Assembly (NCBI GenBank): GCA_026008535.1
Contig: BRKX01000010.1
Coordinates: forward strand, 1,315,001 to 1,379,000
Source of the DNA: Perilla frutescens
Taxonomy: Eukaryota; Streptophyta; Magnoliopsida; Lamiales; Lamiaceae
Length of the DNA: 64,000 nt
Direction: 5' to 3'
The position numbers and the translations under genes were made by a program. Shown here piece after piece: positions 46,060 through 56,874 of the stretch (the first letter of the stretch is position 1; the number at the start of each line of letters is the position of its first letter). A model generated the notes under the pieces. It saw only the letters and a list, made by a program, of their open reading frames with translations, was not told the DNA's origin and searched no databases.

Positions 46060-47214
46060 TTTGTTAGCATCAAATGTCTGTATCAAAAAAATATATCATC
46101 ATTAAATACTGTAGCTTCATTTTAAAACACCGTACAAATATTATGAATATGTAATTAATATGTAAGTGAAAGCATTAGATATTATTTTAAATTTACTATG
46201 CTAAAAATTGTAAATTAAAATATTTAATAATAGTTAAAATTTACAAATTTGAATCTAGTTTGTTACTTACTTCGAAATCCATCATAATCAATTTTCAGAC
46301 CCTGATACTTGAAGTAATTTTAGAAGTAATTTGATGTCTAATCCGTTAAATCTTTGATCTTATTGTGAAAGATTTATCACATTTTTAAAGTATTCATTGT
46401 ATATTCTGAATTATTCAACATTGCATAGTATAAGAAACACACTTTAATTAATTTACCTTATCGTGCATGAAGATTTATATGATTTTTGTTCTCACCAATG
46501 CTAATTGAGGAAGATGAACTTATAGTCTTACCATGCGAAGCCACGAATATTTTTTTCAAAATTAATATAATATAATTAAATTAAATTTTAGTTCCAAAAT
46601 TTTAAATAATTAAAAAGTCTTGTGTAATTATTCAGAATATTTAAAAATAATGTTCATCCATGATAATCACATTTAGTTTCAATGAGTTTTAGTGTCCTCG
46701 TGATAAATGAATAATTGTAATTACTCACTTTTTGTAATTAATGTAGTGTTGAACCTATAAAGTGAAAAATATTAAATTTAATGTTAGCAAAAAATTATTT
46801 ATCATAACATTTTCTTTTCATTTGTCGATATACATCTGTAATTGTGTTTTTCTACATACATAAAATGTTGAGTTACAAAATTAATCATGTAATAACATAA
46901 ATGCCAATATGAACTCCGAAGTAAAAGAAAAAAAAAAGCATAAAGAAGAGAAATAAAAGGCCATGTAAATTAAAAAATAATACTACAAATATATAAATAT
47001 TGATAATAGAATTCTTATAATGATTGAAAAATAAAAATTACCTAAAGACGAACTTGACAATACATGGTGAAAACTCATGATTTATGTCCAGGAACCAAGA
47101 TAAAATTAAATCCTGCAAATCAATATGTTTTTGTTAATCAAGATCCAAGACTATATTAGATTCTGCAAATTAAATTGCTTATGTAATTCAAATATTATGA
47201 TATTAGTTCCTGAT
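46060..47214. other. AT-rich intergenic DNA, no gene seen
   Basis: I see no coding frame, bounded element or RNA gene between the MITE and the MULE. Confidence 0.6.
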
Positions 47215-47223
47215 CTCTATTTA

Positions 47224-47375
47224 GGCAAAAATCATATTTGGGTCCCTGTACTATTAATATTTTCTGAATTGGGTCCTTGTACTTTAGTTGGGTAAAATTA
47301 AGTCCCTGTACTTATAATTCGGGTAAAACGAGATCCCTGAGTAACCCACCTACACGCGCGTGAGTTCACGCTAAG
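47224..47375 (+). repeat. Left terminal inverted repeat of the MULE
   Basis: It pairs with 51844-51995. The target duplication CTCTATTTA sits directly outside at 47215-47223. Confidence 0.93.
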
Positions 47376-47699
47376 GCAATGAGAGTTTGAGTTTAAAATT
47401 CTTCTTACAAAATTCGTCTTGCAAAATTTCTTCTCGTAAAATATACAAAATCAAAAGAAAAAAAATCTCGCCGATTCAAATCGCGTCTAAATCTGGTGCA
47501 CAAACTCAAGTTTTCTCCTCGTAAATTTGGTGTGTCGACGATCTTCTCCTCGCTGATTCAAGTCTCGTCTGGCATATCAATATTTCTTTTTGGCATATCA
47601 AAATTTCTATATGACCATCACAGTGGGCTGATTTCACAATCTGGTGCACAAACTCAAAATTTCTATCTGTTAAGTGAGTTTATCTAATTGTTGATTGCA

Positions 47700-47990
47700 G
47701 GAGAAGACTTGTAGTTAATGGAATGTTCGTAATATCTGTATCCTAATTGCTAATATGTGTTTTACAGTTCAGATGCCACACATACTTTTTACTAGTCTTG
47801 AAGATTATAAAGCAAGAGGAACCCAAGTTGCTCTGTACTTGACTGCTGCTGCGTATTACAAAGAATTTGCAGATAGCAAGGATTTGGTGCTTATTCGTGG
47901 TGATGATGTGTTCACTAGCAAGCTGAGTGATGAAGAAGCAAAGTGGCTTTTGGAGGCTGTTCTATCGTTCTATCAAGAGAAAGAATTGTG
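47700..47990 (+). pseudogene. Captured fragment of an ATP11-type F1-ATPase assembly gene
   Basis: From about 47769 the + strand encodes ~70 residues with MPHILFTSLEDYKARGTQ, YYKEFADSKDLVLIRGDD and FTSKLSDEEAKWLLE. These match, as I recall the family, the C-terminal part of plant ATP11/ATPAF1 proteins, mitochondrial chaperones for F1-ATPase beta subunit assembly. Directly upstream is an intron end (GTGTTTTACAG before TTCAGATGCC). The intron end shows that genomic DNA, not a cDNA, was copied. The match stops at SFYQE near 47978. What follows is A/T-rich with a short repeat. There is no start or mitochondrial targeting region, so it is not a functional ATP11 gene, although it could be transcribed. 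It runs opposite to the transposase. Confidence 0.75.
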
Positions 47991-48553
47991 CATTTTTTTA
48001 TTGTTTATTTTTTATCTGCAAGTTTTTATTGTTTATTTTTTATCTGCAAGGACTAAGGTGGTGCTTGTGAAACTTCAAAGACACGATCTTGTTCCTATAT
48101 TTCCAATCTTTATATATATAATCTTTTTTACTTGTTAAGTTATTGATCAGATAAAAATTAATAGCTCTTGAGATCCTCTTATGTAATTTAGAGGTAAGGT
48201 GTAGATAAAAAAAAAAATCACATCTGTATTGGTTCAATTTTGCTTCAGAAGTTTTGGATTGCTTTAAAGTAATCTCAGTAGCTTTCAAAGCAACAACATC
48301 AAATATGTAGATTTTCACCTCCTGCAAACTTTGTTATCATTGAAATATTTCATTGCTCAAAGTATACTTCAAAGTACAAAAATCACAATACTCTCTCTTT
48401 AATCATCAAAAAACTTTGCCCTCAGTTGTAGGCACAATAATGTAGCAGCTTACATTTCATAATCACAAAAATTAAGCAAGAGGCACAATTCCAGAACTAG
48501 CAAAATATATTGATCCAATATCAACTAATACAAAGCATCAAAATCACATCATT

Positions 48554-51331
48554 TCATGGCCTCCATATAGCTCTTTTACTACTTCTTCCAATTTCTGTAG
48601 CTGCTCGGTCCCTCCTCTTTTCTGGCCTAACTGAGAATTCATTAGTAATATCGGCAATGATACTCTGATTCGGTCCATCCGCAACTGAAGTGGCAACCTT
48701 AGCTTTCCTCTTATTCTTTATTGGTTTGTACTGTAAAAAAATATTGAAATAGTTGTTAAGATAAGATATCATAGGCCAGAAATATATATAGATGAAAACC
48801 ACTATATTTTTTACCTGTTTATCATTCTTCTTATGAGGGCAACTTCTCGAATTGTGACCATATTCTTTGCAAATGCCACAACTCATTTTTCTACCAGCTT
48901 TAGATATTGTTCCCATCTTCATTATTTCATTTTTATCCTTCTTCCGCTCCTTCCTAGGTCTCCCGGGCATTTTTCTGAACTCAGGCGGTTCAATCTTTTC
49001 ACTTTCAGTTGGTTCCCAAAGATCTCTGCCCGGCACTGTCTGAATGCAATATGCATAGGCTTTCAAAAAAATGTTTTTAGTATACCAGTGGTCAACAAAC
49101 TGCTCAGGATGAGATCCCTTAAAATAGATAGCACACACAGCATGTTGACAGGGTATACCAGTCAGATCCCATTCCCTGCACGTACATGTCCTCTTCTCAA
49201 TATGTACTGTGTGTATCAATTTCCTATTCTCCAACTTTGCAAGCTCATAACCATCATCCCCATTCCATTCTATGATCCAATCAAATGATTTTTCCTTATT
49301 TTTTTCTAACTTTTCCATTGCTCTTGGTGATACGTCCATAATCCATGTTTCACATTCCACTCTTTTTCTCCACAACCTGTTCATCACTTTCACTCTAATA
49401 TCTTCAAGCATACTCACAATGGATTTGCACCTAGCTTCTAAAATCCAACCATTGAATGTTTCAGCCAAATTATTGTCTACAACATCACTTTTAACATCCG
49501 TCTTAAAGAAAGCTTTACACCATCCCTCCAAATTATACTTCAAAACATCTTGCACAATATCATTCCCTAACTGCTCAAGTTCTTTCAATCTTCTTTGCAA
49601 ATCTTGTGGGAATGTTGCTCGAGCACAATTCCAGAATGCTATTTTCCTCTCTTCACCACGCCATTTCTTGGCCCAATTAGCATAAACATGTCTAGCACAC
49701 ATCCTATGCTCTGCATTAGGCAACATGTCTTTCATAGCAATTTCCAAACCCTAAAATGTAAGCAAAAAAAATGTTATATGTTTTGCAATTAAGTATGGAA
49801 ACTATCAGTTATGAAAAAAAAAATGATTGCATACCTTTTGCATGTCTGAAATGACAGTATACCCATCTCCCTCACCAAGTGATAAATCATGTTTCAAGCA
49901 TCTAAGGAACCATTCCCATGTGGCCTTTGTTTCCAATTGTACAACTGCCCATGCAATTGGAAACATTTGATTGTTTCCATCTCTACCAATAGCACATAAT
50001 AATTGACCCTTACATATTCCCTTTAAGAAACAACCATCTAACCCTATGATACGTCTGCAACCTTCCATCCACCCTTTTTTGCAAGCATCAAGACAGACAT
50101 AAAAATGAGTGAATTTAGGCTTTCCTTCAAGGTTATCAGAACTAGACTTAGCAAAACAAGTTGAACCAGGATTAGTTTTGCAAATTATAGAAGCATAATC
50201 ATGTAAAAGGCCATATTCCTCGATATAACTACCCATCATCTCAGAAACTATTTTATTTCTAGCACTCACACATATATGTTTTGATATGTGTATTTTCAAC
50301 TCATTTTTCACCAGCTGTTTGAAATCTCTTATCCTAATATTTGGCTGAGACATGATTCTCTGCTTAAAATACTTGACCAAAAAATCTGCATTACAAAATT
50401 TGATCTTATGAACCCTGTAACATTTATGGTGTGGGTTATATGACTTAACTGTGAATGTATTATCTTCACTATGTATGCTAGCTAGCAATTTCCATGGACA
50501 ACCTTGTTTACACTCTGCTCTTACCCTCTTGGAATCATTTTTAACAAGATGCACACCCAAACCTTTCAAAATAGCGTACAGGGCTATGGCTTCCCTAACT
50601 TCTTTAACATTTTTGAATTTCATCCCTAAACAAAATACTGGAATTTTAGATGTAGGATCAAACCAAATTTTTTCCTTTGACCTTCTCAAGTTAGATTTTC
50701 CACAGTCATCATCATCTTCACTAAACAAACTACCACAATCAGAACTGCTATAGTAGACACTATCATTTCCATCACTATCATCATCATCATCATCATTACC
50801 ACCCACTACTTCTTCAGGTTCATATATGATATCATCATTTACCTCATCCTCTACATCAAGTACAACAACATCATGTGATTTTTGTTCAAACATTTCTGCT
50901 CTAACATTCCCTCTAGCTTCCAACAACTCTTCATCCTCATCATCAGTCCAGTTAGAAATATTAATCATAATGTCATCAAAAGTCTGATGTTTCGCATATA
51001 TAGGAATCAAATCTTCTCTAACATCAGATAATTCCCCATCAATATAGAACCCTAATATATCCCCATTTTTAAGGTGATTGCTGATTTCTATCATTAAACT
51101 GTCGTCTGTGACTTCAATAAAATCCCCACCATCATATTTCCTGTGATATAGTCCTTTAATTTTGGAGAACCCTAGTTCTTTCACATATGACATGACATTA
51201 GGGTACGACAACATGTCTACATCAAACTTAGACTCTACTACTTTACTTTGCCCCCCTTCGTAACTATAAATATCACCTCGTAATATTTTTCCTCCGTAGT
51301 GAATCATCAATTCTACTGTGCAGTCACCCAT
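48554..51331 (-). CDS. MULE transposase (about 869 aa, three exons)
   Basis: Exons are 51331-49835, 49750-48815 and 48730-48554. The introns (49751-49834 and 48731-48814, 84 bases each) have GT...AG ends, and the first restores SDMQKGLEIAMKD. The second is in frame without a stop, so it could be retained. Domains in order: PB1-like N-terminal domain (2-98); acidic stretch (about 177-210); MuDR-type DNA-binding domain (about 234-297); MULE transposase core with catalytic Asp 432 (GLDGCF) and Asp 496 (ISDMQK), and a likely Glu near 596 (LAETFN); SWIM zinc finger (CTCREW...CQHAVC, about 687-705); CCHC zinc knuckle (CGICKEYGHNSRSC). I start at the ATG at 51331; the frame extends only to a TTG upstream. 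All parts needed for cut-and-paste transposition seem present. Confidence 0.92.
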
Positions 51332-51611
51332 ACCTAACAAATGATTAACAATAAATTAATAAGACAAGAAAAGAACCGACAAAAAGCAATTTTTAGTAGG
51401 AATCGAAGAATATTTTTTGGGAAAAAACATACACTATTAGAAAATCACACATATTCAAGGCTATGGCAAAGACATTAGGGACCACAAGAGAAAAAGAACA
51501 AAAAATAAAGTAGTACCTTTCAGAGACCTGGAAGAATACTTTAGTTTGCATTTAAACTTGATATCTGTAGAAGAAATGGTCTTGCATCAAGTTTGCGCAA
51601 GGTTTTCCCAA

Positions 51612-51805
51612 GGTTTGCACATATATTTGATGGAAGATTTGAGAAGATGAGAGAATCAGCGCTGATTTTTTTTTCACGGTCTCTCTCTCATATGGGGAAA
51701 TTTTGAAAGGTTTGCACATATATTTGATGGAAGATTTGAGAAGATGAGAGAATCAGCGTTGATTTTTTTTCTTTCACGGTCTCTCTCTCATATGGGGAAA
51801 TTTTG
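51612..51805 (-). repeat. 97-bp tandem duplication upstream of the transposase
   Basis: The unit starting GGTTTGCACATATATTTGAT at 51612 repeats at 51709, with only a base change and a short insertion. It lies between the transposase start and the right inverted repeat, where the promoter and leader should be. Confidence 0.9.
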
Positions 51806-51843
51806 ATATATTTTTTATTTTAAAAAAAATCAGTATTTAGTAA

Positions 51844-51995
51844 CTGAGCGTGAGTTCACGTGCGAGTAGGTGGATTACTCAAGGACCTCATTTTACCCGA
51901 ATTATAAGTATAGGGACTTGATTTTACCCAACTAAAGTACAGGGACCCAATTCAGAAAAAATTAACAGTACAGGGACCCAAATATGATTTTTGCC
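51844..51995 (-). repeat. Right terminal inverted repeat of the MULE
   Basis: It pairs with 47224-47375. The target duplication CTCTATTTA sits outside at 51996-52004. Confidence 0.93.
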
Positions 51996-52004
51996 CTCTA
52001 TTTA

Positions 52005-53589
52005 TGCAAAAAAGTTATTATGCTCATAATTATGCTTAGTTGAATACTTGTTATATGTATAATCATTTGATCCTATATATTAATTGTTCAAAAGATAATA
52101 TACCCAAATAAAGAATAAATGACTTAAATATTTTGGATCTAATCGAATTATCAAATTGTAGAAGACAATGACAAAAATAGTGTAGGAATCAAACCTTACA
52201 TCTTAATTCAATTCTCTTCATTTAATTTTGTTTATGTTCAACTTTGTCTACTTGATCAACTTGTAAAGTTTGAATCTTGTAACCATTCAAAGATCTTAAG
52301 TTCTCTTCACTTTGTCATCCATTATATCATGATTAATATCGTAAAATTCTATTATTTTTTAAGTTTAAAAATAAAAAAAATATACAAAAATAAAAATATA
52401 TAATAAGTAGAAGAAAGAAATCCACAATTAATGAAGAAGTTTTATATAAGTTTTTTTTTCTTGCCTGAAGAAACCAGTATTACCTCTAACTGAGGAATTA
52501 TAAGTGTAAATTGACCTTTGAACTTTTTAACAAAAATGTTATGACTTTTAAATATTTAAAGCTTGTTACCTGACCTTGTTAATTTTTATCAAATATATCA
52601 CATGGTCAACTATCTGGTACCTTATAGCATATGTAGCCTGCTAGAAATCTTATGTGAATTTTTATAAAGTCGCATCAGACTTAAAATAAAATAAAAATTT
52701 TAACTTAAATTTAAAATGTGCATTTTTATTTATTTTTTTCTGCCATATTTTCTTATTTGACCGAGCATAATTCGTAAGTCATTTATGCAAATTAAGTTTT
52801 TGATTGATTGTGATTTCTACTAATGCACGCAACGATGATACGGTTCTACTTGTTTAACTTTTGTCTTCCGATAGAAATTGTAATATTATTAAATATTAAT
52901 AAGATTTCAATATTAGTACAATATATTATATAGAAATAGTTGATATTACTTGATGCGATCAATTATTTGCTTGAATTTGTAGGAAAATATGAATATGTTG
53001 CATTTTATGGTGGATAGTTTTACGGTTATATTACTAAGAATTAAAGCTATAATGAAAAAATGGTTCCACATAAATTTGCAATGTAATGAATCTATGAAAA
53101 TTTGAAATAATACCATGTAGGATGTCGAAATTATTTAAAATGTGATTCTATATTCACATTAAATATTTTCTTGATTGAAATGAACATTCTAAAAGTTGTG
53201 TTGTTAATTATTGTAAATATTGAAATTTGATTTACACCTCCAATTAATATATTGATTGCATTTATATTTCAAATTTATTTGACTTGATATCAAATATTGG
53301 AATTTAATATCAAATAATTTTGGCAATAAAGAGTCAATTAGTTAATTTAATTAAAATAATATGTGTGTGTGTGTGTGTGAATTTTTGGGTTATTGGTTGG
53401 TAACTAATCGATGGAAACTAATAGTATGTATGGAAATATAATATGAATATAGTACATTAGATTATATTATTACCTATTTACAAAAAATAGAATTATTAGA
53501 CTCTTTAAAAGTATTATATATTGTTTTACATTATTACCCTTAAATTAGAGGCATAATAAGGACATAATAGACAAATCAAATTTTGTAAA
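52005..53589. other. AT-rich intergenic DNA, no gene seen
   Basis: No coding frame or bounded element. A (GT)n run lies near 53361-53378. Confidence 0.6.
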
Positions 53590-53750
53590 ACATGGCTGTT
53601 TTATAATTTTTTTAATTCAATTTTTTAGTTGTTAAATGTTGACTATGAATATCTATGTTATAAGTAATTTTTAATTTTTGATAAATATTGTTAAAACTAA
53701 AATTTGATAATGAAATAGGGAGTGAAACATGAAAAATTGTAACAAGAAAA
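53590..53750. repeat. Partial copy of the 380-bp repeat family
   Basis: The right half of the 41080-type unit is present (GTTGACTATGAATATC, then AATTTGATAATGAAATAG and GAGTGAAACATGAAAAA). It lies directly downstream of gene H, as the 37040 copy lies downstream of F. Confidence 0.6.
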
Positions 53751-53808
53751 TTTGAACATTTTTTTTATTAACTTCATGTTATTTCAGATGAGAGAGATGT
53801 AATATTGT

Positions 53809-56010
53809 TCAGGGCTCATCAAGAAATGGATGTTGAGCGTCTTCCGAATAATCGAAGATGGAAGAGAAGCCGTCGGAATCACCAATCTCATCAATAGCAT
53901 TCCACTCTTCATCTTCATCTTCATTTTGCTCAAAACATGTTCCTTCTTTAAGCAGCCTGTTTATGCTTTCCAATTCGAGTGCGACTTCCTTCATTGTTGG
54001 CCTTCTCTTGCCATTCAAATGCAGACATCTTCTAGCAAGTTCAGCTATACCCACAATCTCTTGCTTCTTGCCTTCATTCAAGACCCTTGCATCCAGAATA
54101 TCAAACAATTGATTTTGCTGCATAGATTGCAAGAAGTGTGTGGCCAAACCCTTTCCTTCTTCTCTAATTGAGGATACTGCTTTCTCTCCGGTTAAAAGCT
54201 CAACTATAACTACACCAAAGCTATATACATCACTTTTTTCTGTGAACTGGCTGGACTGGAAGTATTCTGGATCCAAGTAGCCGATGGTTCCGAGTACTCG
54301 TGTCGTGAGGTGAGTTTGATCTATAGCAATCGATCTTGATGTCCCGAAATCTGAAACTTTGGCCCGATACTTATCATCCAACAATATGTTTGTTGACTTG
54401 ATATCTCGATGATAGATAGGTGTAGAAGCAGCAGAGTGCAAGTAGGCAAGTGCACCCGCTACTTCTCTTGCAATTTTCACTCTCATTTCCCAAGTTAACT
54501 GGAATTCCTCATTAGGCTCGTGGATGTGCTGAAAAAGTGTGCCATTCGGGATGAACTCATACACGAGAAGAGGAACTTCAGTTTCGAGACAACATCCCAT
54601 TAACTTGACCACATTCCTGTGGTTAACTTGTGATAGAATAACCACCTCATTGATAAAGACTTCGAGATCAGCCTCATTTACCCTCCTGGACTTCTTCACT
54701 GCCACAATCCTTCCATCCGTCAACATTCCTTTGTAGACTGTACCTTGACTTCCACGACCAAGTATACGATTTTCATTATAGCGATTAGTAGCTTGTGCTA
54801 ACTCTTTGGAGCTATATAACTTGGTCTTTTCAAGGCTGTTTTTAGTTGCAGACAACAACAATCCTCCATTTCGCCTAAAAGGCTGGCGTCTCCGCTTAGC
54901 CTTGAATCTTTTTCTGATAGCTTTACTCAACTTCCATGCAGTGAAGACTAATACCATTGCTCCAAGAGCACTACCAATACTCATGAACGCGGTTTTGAGT
55001 CGAGAGTCACTCTTCTCACAAGAGTAACCCCCTATGTGATTGATGCATGTCCCCTTACAACTTACTGTACCAATGGCACATTCGTCTATATCACTGCATC
55101 CTTCAGGTACATAAGGATTGCCTTCGCATCCAGGAATGCATATACAATACCTGGTCGAAGAGATATAATCATTCTCCACATCTTCGTTATTATGCACTGA
55201 TATTGATGAATAGTAGGCAGAATCAGCATCATAGGATGAAGAGTAATAATCATAATGACTCCGATATCTGCAAAAACTGCCTCGTTTAATGTCAAATTCG
55301 CGTCCACCAAATTCCCACTCAAGCACAATTGGTGCAAATGTTTGTATTGAAGGATGTCTTAAGAGGTAATCATACTTCATGAAGTCGTTCTGCAACCATT
55401 TTCTGTCAACAGGGAAAACATACCCACAAAAGACACTATTATTGCGTTCTTGGTTGCTTTCATAAATATATTGTAGCTCTTGGAGGCGTGATGGAATTGT
55501 TGTTTGGCAACAGTTAACACCATTGCAACTCAAGTCTGTGGAATTAGCATCGCACATGGCCGTGCATCCCCCTACTGTGGTCTGATCCACGCGTAACCAC
55601 ACAGAATTCTTGCAGCCTACTACAACTAACAAATTGTAGTGTGCTGAGATGGTAAACGGACTTCCCTTGAGAGATATAGGCAGAGATACAGTCTTCTGCA
55701 CATATGAGCATTTCACCTGGTCCACTGGCTGATGCACCGTGATGGTGCCATAGAGCGAAATATTTTTCACAATCACAAGCATGTTGCTTAAGCTCAAGAA
55801 TGCAGTTGGAGGATTAGTAATGTTTGAACAGAGAACAGTGAATGAGTAATTTGCACTACATTCCAAGCCAATCCCAAAAGGATAGGGAACGGTGACATTT
55901 CCACACTTTTCTTGACAACCAGGCAAAGACAGAGATATTGCTAACACCATAGTTGAGGTTAGACAAAGGAATGAAATGAGTCGGAGGAGTATTATTAAGA
56001 TCAATGCCAT
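53809..56010 (-). CDS. WAKL receptor kinase H (733 aa, intact)
   Basis: This single-exon WAKL receptor is the intact model for the B/E/F/H subfamily. The signal peptide is residues 1-24, the GUB_WAK domain starts near 36 (CGNVTVPYPFGIG), the EGF repeat starts DIDEC (307-311), and the membrane helix is about 343-363. In the kinase, GRGSQGTVYK is near 418 and keeps GxGxxG, the ATP Lys is 439, HRD ends at Asp 536 and DFG is 554-556. It is of RD type with every key residue. The tail ends HPFLDEP. One short region differs from its relatives: CIPGCEGNPY has an extra Cys where others have GFEGNPY, which may disturb disulfide pairing before the EGF repeat. The leader has a predicted intron. Confidence 0.94.
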   Translation of the reverse strand: MALILIILLRLISFLCLTSTMVLAISLSLPGCQEKCGNVTVPYPFGIGLECSANYSFTVLCSNITNPPTAFLSLSNMLVIVKNISLYGTITVHQPVDQVKCSYVQKTVSLPISLKGSPFTISAHYNLLVVVGCKNSVWLRVDQTTVGGCTAMCDANSTDLSCNGVNCCQTTIPSRLQELQYIYESNQERNNSVFCGYVFPVDRKWLQNDFMKYDYLLRHPSIQTFAPIVLEWEFGGREFDIKRGSFCRYRSHYDYYSSSYDADSAYYSSISVHNNEDVENDYISSTRYCICIPGCEGNPYVPEGCSDIDECAIGTVSCKGTCINHIGGYSCEKSDSRLKTAFMSIGSALGAMVLVFTAWKLSKAIRKRFKAKRRRQPFRRNGGLLLSATKNSLEKTKLYSSKELAQATNRYNENRILGRGSQGTVYKGMLTDGRIVAVKKSRRVNEADLEVFINEVVILSQVNHRNVVKLMGCCLETEVPLLVYEFIPNGTLFQHIHEPNEEFQLTWEMRVKIAREVAGALAYLHSAASTPIYHRDIKSTNILLDDKYRAKVSDFGTSRSIAIDQTHLTTRVLGTIGYLDPEYFQSSQFTEKSDVYSFGVVIVELLTGEKAVSSIREEGKGLATHFLQSMQQNQLFDILDARVLNEGKKQEIVGIAELARRCLHLNGKRRPTMKEVALELESINRLLKEGTCFEQNEDEDEEWNAIDEIGDSDGFSSIFDYSEDAQHPFLDEP

Positions 56011-56047
56011 TAATTAATTCCTTCTTGCAATATCTTCAAGAATCAAT

Positions 56048-56280
56048 CTGCACAAGGTTAATTACATGAATATATATACTCACTCCAATCTGTTGTTAAT
56101 TTTATTTTCTTGCCTTTTATATATTTCAACTATAGAAAAGGATGCAGAAATAAAACAGAGAATTTCAAGAACATATTCAGTATCAAATTCTAGTACATAA
56201 GCATAACTACATAAAAACTGGAGGCAAAAAAAAAAAAAGAAATGCTTAATTGAAAGAAATAAAAAGAAATCTTCACATAC
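56048..56280 (-). other. Predicted 5' UTR intron of gene H
   Basis: Donor GAAAAAGGTATGTGAAG (G at 56280) and acceptor CCTTGTGCAG (ending 56048) bound 233 bases. The leader then runs 37 bases to the ATG. The same arrangement in four paralogues supports it. Confidence 0.65.
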
Positions 56281-56790
56281 CTTTTTCAGTAGTTTTATTT
56301 ACCAGACTCACATATGGTGGTATAAAGTTGAGCTCAAAACCTCCCCTCAAAACCTGCTAAAAAATTTCATTTCTGGTGGATTAATTAGAGGTCGAATTAT
56401 TTGACAGATTACTTTGTTGCTCATTTTAATTGCCTGCTTACTTCATGACAACACAAACCAACTTTGGAATTAGCTTCAAATCCAGTAGGGCAAAATAAAA
56501 AAATAAAAATATTGTCTTCATTGATCGAAACTGCACATAATTTGTAACTAGAATAACATTAAATTGTGTGATACAAGATTTGGAATGCTCTACGTGGGCT
56601 AATCATACAAAGTTTTGATTGACAAAATAAATTAAAAGAAAAAAATATTGTAATGAGGAAAAAAACACACTTATTTTCTTTATAATTAATTACATGACCT
56701 CAAGCGCATGATATATTTCTTTCTCACATGTAAGAACTCTCCCATACACTTCCTTCTTTACTCTGTTTCCATCAAAACAACAATAAATAT
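56281..56790 (-). promoter_or_regulatory. Upstream region of H conserved among B, E, F and H
   Basis: Text such as TGTCTTCATTGATCGAAACTG and TACGTGGGCTAAT/TACATGGGCTAAT recurs at equivalent distances upstream of B (about 22430-22530), E (about 36680-36770) and F (about 40450-40545). It must include the promoter of H and relatives. I cannot place a TATA box with confidence. Confidence 0.55.
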
Positions 56791-56874
56791 ACACACAATG
56801 CATGTGAAAAAAGTTGGATGATACATAATTTATTTCCAGAATTAGCAAGATGATAAAAGGAGATTCATTATTCT

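Larger units (their letters stand above)
47224..51995 (-). mobile_element. Complete MULE transposon (4772 bp)
   Basis: Terminal inverted repeats of about 152 bp (47224-47375 and 51844-51995) both start GGCAAAAATCATATTTGGGT and differ at roughly 14 positions. A perfect 9-bp target duplication, CTCTATTTA, lies at 47215-47223 and 51996-52004. Inside are a full-length transposase gene on the minus strand (48554-51331) and, in the opposite direction, a captured fragment of a host gene (47700-47990). The intact coding region, similar ends and unchanged target duplication suggest a fairly young and possibly still mobile element. The inverted repeats contain internal copies of GGGTCCCTGTACT. Confidence 0.93.

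Noticed and set aside
49272..49685. 137-codon + strand frame inside the MULE
   Set aside because: Antisense to the transposase exon and without domain similarity.
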